A stretch of DNA of 64,000 bases, taken from Bryobacterales bacterium. Its GTDB lineage: Bacteria; Acidobacteriota; Terriglobia; Bryobacterales; Bryobacteraceae. Where the stretch lies: positions 1 to 64,000 of the forward strand of contig JADKID010000042.1 of NCBI GenBank assembly GCA_016721425.1, in the 5' to 3' direction. The notes below the pieces were generated by a model. The model did no database searches. It was not told the DNA's origin and saw nothing but the letters and a program-made list of their open reading frames with translations. This document shows, one piece after another, positions 61,021 through 64,000 of the stretch (the stretch's first letter is position 1; every line of letters starts with the position of its first letter). Position numbers and translations under genes: made by a program.

Positions 61021-62681
61021 TGGCACTCCCGAAAGTGAATGCCGTGATTATCGGCGCGGGCGCGGCCGGCCCCATCATGGCCAAGGAACTGGCTACCGCC
61101 GGATGGCGCGTGGTGCTGTTGGAGCGCGGACGCTGGGCTACGCCGGCGGACTGCCACAAAGACGACCTGTTCAATCAACGCAACTCCACGCTCGGCCATC
61201 CCTTCGGGCCGGACGACGACGGCAACCCGCGCGTGGTGGTGGATGCGAAAGGGAACGAACGCATCGTCGAGCCCTCGGGCGGCGGCTACAACAACAACGC
61301 GGCGTGCGTGGGCGGCGGCACGCTCTCCTACGGCGCGATGGCGTGGCGGTTTCATCCCAACGACTTCCGCATGAAGAGCGTCTATGGGGCGAAGATCCCG
61401 CGCGCGGTGGAAGGCTCCACGCTGGTGGATTGGCCGATCAGCTACGACGATCTGGAACCCTACTACACGAAGGCCGAGTGGGAGGTGGGCGTCTCCGGCG
61501 ACGTCAGCACGGACCCATTCCACGGGCCGCGCAGCAAGCCCCTGCCCATGCCACCGCTGCCCGCCACGCGCGAGCACGAGATTTTGGAGAAGGGCGCCAA
61601 GGCGATGGGGCTGCATCCCTTCCACATCCCGATGCTGCGCAACTCGGTGCCCTATCGCGGCCGCCCGGCGTGTATGCGCTGCCGCTGGTGCGTGGGCTTC
61701 GCGTGCGAGGTGGATGCCAAATGCGGCTCGCAGAATACGGTGCTGCCGGTGGCGCTGGCCACGGGCAACCTGGAACTGCGTACCCAGTGCATGACCAAGG
61801 AAGTGCTGGTGGACGAGAAGGGCAAGGCCGGCGGCGTAACGTACTTCGATCGCGAAGGGCGCCTGTGGGAGCAGCCGGCTGATTACGTGATCGTCTCGGC
61901 CTCGGCCGTGGAATCGGCGCGCCTGTTGTTGAACTCCAAATCGAAGCTCTTTCCCGAAGGGTTGGGCAACCGCCACGATTGGGTGGGCCGCAATCTGCAA
62001 GGGCACACCTACACGGGCGCCGCCGGACTGTTCGACTTCGAAACCTATGACGACGTGGGGCCGGGTGCAGGCATTGCCATCTGCGACTACAATCACGGCA
62101 ACGAGGATCTGGCCGGCGGCGCAATGCTGGCCAATGAGTTTATCCGCCTGCCGTATCAGTTCGTCACGGGCACACGCCAGCCGGGTGTGGCGCGCTGGGG
62201 CCGGCCGCACAAAGAATGGGTGCGGCAGTTTTACAGGCGCTCCATCACGGTGCAGGGGCCCACGCAGGAGATGCCGGTGTTTGATTCGCGTGTGACGGTC
62301 TCCACCACGGTGCGCGACAAGTTCGGCATTCCGGTGGCGCGATTCTCCGGCTACAAACACCCGCACACCATCGAGATCGGCAATGCCATGGCGGCGAAGG
62401 CCGAGAAGTGGCTGCGAGCCAGCGGGGCCAACGAGACGTGGCTGAAAAAGGCGGGGCAAGGCGTCTCGGGCGGGCAGCATCAGGCCGGCACGTGCCGCAT
62501 GGGAGCGGATCCAAAGACCTCGGTTGTGGATCAGTGGTGCCGGGTCCACGACATGGATAACGTTTACGTGGTGGACGGGTCGGTGCACGTGACAAACGGT
62601 GGATTCAATCCGGTGCTCACAATCATGGCGATCGCCTACCGTTCGGCGGAGAAACTGGCGAAGGAGGGCAAGCGCTCATGA
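61020..62681 (+). CDS. GMC-family FAD dehydrogenase (gluconate/sugar dehydrogenase-type)
   Basis: The 553-aa flavoprotein reads VNAVIIGAGAAGPIMAKEL (FAD loop), GGGYNNNAACVGGGTLSYGAM, a Cys-rich insert CMRCRWCVGFACEVDAKCGS, and the C-terminal GMC signature with GTCRMG and NVYVVDGSVHVTNGGFNP (His/Asn catalytic end). This matches the large subunit of periplasmic gluconate/fructose/sorbitol-type dehydrogenases, which pass electrons to a cytochrome. No own export signal is present, so it probably hitch-hikes on the Tat signal of the upstream subunit. ATG 61020 overlaps the previous stop by one base. Confidence 0.9.
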   Translation: MALPKVNAVIIGAGAAGPIMAKELATAGWRVVLLERGRWATPADCHKDDLFNQRNSTLGHPFGPDDDGNPRVVVDAKGNERIVEPSGGGYNNNAACVGGGTLSYGAMAWRFHPNDFRMKSVYGAKIPRAVEGSTLVDWPISYDDLEPYYTKAEWEVGVSGDVSTDPFHGPRSKPLPMPPLPATREHEILEKGAKAMGLHPFHIPMLRNSVPYRGRPACMRCRWCVGFACEVDAKCGSQNTVLPVALATGNLELRTQCMTKEVLVDEKGKAGGVTYFDREGRLWEQPADYVIVSASAVESARLLLNSKSKLFPEGLGNRHDWVGRNLQGHTYTGAAGLFDFETYDDVGPGAGIAICDYNHGNEDLAGGAMLANEFIRLPYQFVTGTRQPGVARWGRPHKEWVRQFYRRSITVQGPTQEMPVFDSRVTVSTTVRDKFGIPVARFSGYKHPHTIEIGNAMAAKAEKWLRASGANETWLKKAGQGVSGGQHQAGTCRMGADPKTSVVDQWCRVHDMDNVYVVDGSVHVTNGGFNPVLTIMAIAYRSAEKLAKEGKRS

Positions 62682-63742
62682 AAGCCCTGATTGTCGCCGC
62701 TGTACTGGCAGCCGCCGTACTGCTCTCCATTCCCACGGCCAGTTTCGTTTATGAGGCGGGCGGCCCGCAGGCTTGCGCGCGCTGTCACGAGATGGGCACG
62801 CCGGTGGCCAGGTGGCAGGGCTCGGCGCACCGCAACGTGCCGTGCGCGGAGTGCCACGGCGACGCGCTGACCACCGACCCCAATTTCCACCTCACCAACG
62901 CGCGCCGCGTGTACGAGCATGTGAAGGGTGACGTGCCCGAGCGCGCCAGCCTGCGCCCGGCCGACGTGTTCTTCACGATGGAGCGCTGCAAGAAGTGCCA
63001 CCAGCAGGAGTTTGCGGCGTGGTCCACCGGCCCGCACGCCATCACGTACAAGCAGATCTTCACGGATCAGAAGCACAACTCGACACGGCATCTGATGGAT
63101 GATTGCCTGCGCTGCCACGGCATGCACTTCAATGGCGGCATCCGCGAACTGGTCTCTCCGCTGAACAACAAAGGGCCCTGGACTGTGACGCGCGCTGAGC
63201 TCACGGACCGGCCGACCATTCCCTGCCTCACCTGCCACTCCATGCACCGCGAGGGCCGCATGCTGGCGGAGAAGCAGATGGAGGCCAAGACGGTGGGCGC
63301 GCGGCAGGAACGCTTCCGCCCCTCGCTGGCGTTTTTCGATCGTCGCGAGATGGCGCCGGTGCCGCTGGGCCTGCTCCCCATGCCGGTACTGCGCGAGGGC
63401 GAGCGCACGGTGCGCATGAGCCCGGATCAGCGCCAGGCGCTTTGCTACCAGTGCCACGCGCCGCTCTCCACGCGGGAGGTGCGTTCCGGCGATGACCGCA
63501 CGCCCATCGGAGTGCAAGAGGGCATCTCGTGCCTGGCCTGCCACGACAAGCACCGGCAGACCACGCGCGCCTCGTGCGCCACGTGTCATCCGAAACTATC
63601 GAATTGCGGCATCGACGTGGAGAAGATGGACACCACGTTCGCCAAGCCCGGCAGCGCGCACAACATCCACTTCGTCAAGTGCGCCGATTGCCATCCGAAG
63701 GGCATCCCCGCCAAGCGGGCGGCGGCGCCGCCCAAGCCCTAG
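62678..63742 (+). CDS. Nine-heme c-type cytochrome
   Basis: ATG 62678 overlaps the GMC stop (ATGA). The 354-aa protein has an uncleaved-type hydrophobic N-terminus (LIVAAVLAAAVLLSIPTAS) and nine CXXCH heme motifs with Cys at 33, 56, 104, 143, 183, 256, 285, 300 and 335. Spare His residues can serve as distal ligands. Spacing is unlike the two- or three-heme subunit normally paired with sugar dehydrogenases. It is probably anchored to the membrane on the periplasmic side and takes electrons from the GMC enzyme. The C-terminus is Pro/Lys-rich. Confidence 0.92.
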   Translation: MKALIVAAVLAAAVLLSIPTASFVYEAGGPQACARCHEMGTPVARWQGSAHRNVPCAECHGDALTTDPNFHLTNARRVYEHVKGDVPERASLRPADVFFTMERCKKCHQQEFAAWSTGPHAITYKQIFTDQKHNSTRHLMDDCLRCHGMHFNGGIRELVSPLNNKGPWTVTRAELTDRPTIPCLTCHSMHREGRMLAEKQMEAKTVGARQERFRPSLAFFDRREMAPVPLGLLPMPVLREGERTVRMSPDQRQALCYQCHAPLSTREVRSGDDRTPIGVQEGISCLACHDKHRQTTRASCATCHPKLSNCGIDVEKMDTTFAKPGSAHNIHFVKCADCHPKGIPAKRAAAPPKP

Positions 63743-63761
63743 CCGCCTTCGATAGTATGGA

Positions 63762-64000
63762 GTGTTGAAGCTCTTCGTCCTCACCACCGCGTTGCTGGTT
63801 GCATTGGCAATTTGTTTCACGCCCACCGCGTGCGCGCAAACAGCCACGCCCGGAGGCCAGCGCGGCACGAACTACGATCCCCCACCCCAGCCCCAGCCAA
63901 AGTATGATCCGCCGCCACCGGCCGATCCCGAGGCCAGCAAGCCGCAGTTCGCATTTCAGGAACTGGATTGGTCCGACAAGGACACCTGGATCAAGTTTGC
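63762..64000 (+). CDS. Secreted protein, N-terminal part only
   Basis: A frame open to the window edge begins at GTG 63762 or TTG 63765 with a signal peptide (KLFVLTTALLVALAICFTPTACAQ), then a Pro-rich stretch (YDPPPQPQPKYDPPPPADPE) and FAFQELDWSDKDTWIKF. Only about 80 residues are visible, too few to name it. It lies 19 bp downstream of the nine-heme cytochrome and could be part of that operon. Confidence 0.5.
   Translation, partial: MLKLFVLTTALLVALAICFTPTACAQTATPGGQRGTNYDPPPQPQPKYDPPPPADPEASKPQFAFQELDWSDKDTWIKF

Overview
The window is high-GC bacterial chromosome that looks like Acidobacteriota, most likely the Solibacter/Bryobacter group. This is an inference from gene content; there is no rRNA. 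Markers are a GWxTD-domain protein, a carboxypeptidase-regulatory-type outer-membrane protein, an ADOP/MacB-type permease paired with a PadR regulator, Tat-exported Gfo/Idh/MocA oxidoreductases, a DUF1080 protein, a sulfatase, a GH27 enzyme, a TPR protein with an N-terminal helix-turn-helix, and many small secreted orphans. There is one tRNA-Arg(CCG). I see no CRISPR array, prophage, plasmid origin or DDE-type insertion sequence.

Layout. 1-1662: 5' part of a group II intron on the minus strand with its reverse transcriptase, cut by the window edge and inserted against the Shine-Dalgarno of a plus-strand gene. 1675-4797: three genes (small secreted protein, YhhQ-type queuosine-precursor transporter, GWxTD protein) broken by about ten small indels, probably a poor-quality sequence patch. 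4851-12995: outer-membrane protein, glucarate-dehydratase-like enzyme, 50-aa basic protein, MFS exporter, then a compact run of metallopeptidase, two TlpA-like proteins and a DUF1080 protein. 13015-13143: tRNA-Arg and terminator. 13150-18127: pentapeptide-repeat, FG-GAP, pseudo-receiver/HATPase and GH27 genes. 18515-20772: an S41 protease homologue lacking its catalytic dyad, an FmdB protein and GmhB. 20714-29827: PAP2 protein, paired Gfo/Idh/MocA genes, NYN nuclease, sulfatase, an orphan and LarE. 30036-42417: DUF2339 protein, GyrA, glycosyltransferase, TrmB regulator, MoxR-like ATPase plus vWA protein, methyltransferase, STAS protein and orphans. 42655-50270: HTH-TolB-TPR protein, twin secreted paralogues, methyltransferase, SDR, hydrolase, frameshifted acyltransferase and Dabb protein. 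50289-59554: APC permease, DUF58 protein overlapping a TonB-dependent receptor, PadR plus a decayed ABC permease, methyltransferase and a third Gfo/Idh/MocA. 59703-64000: DUF4397 protein, then a redox operon of gluconate-dehydrogenase-subunit-3-like protein, GMC flavoenzyme and nine-heme cytochrome c.

Much of the content fits a soil polymer/sugar degrader: GH27, sulfatase, DUF1080, glucarate-type dehydratase, several exported NAD(P)-type oxidoreductases and an exported flavin dehydrogenase wired to a multiheme cytochrome. The strongest points for follow-up are the redox operon, whose first ribosome-binding site lies in a perfect hairpin and whose only plausible start codon is CTG; the catalytically dead S41 homologue; a receiver-like domain with Asp changed to Glu; the intron/Shine-Dalgarno junction; and a strand-composition switch around 11-15 kb that ignores gene orientation.
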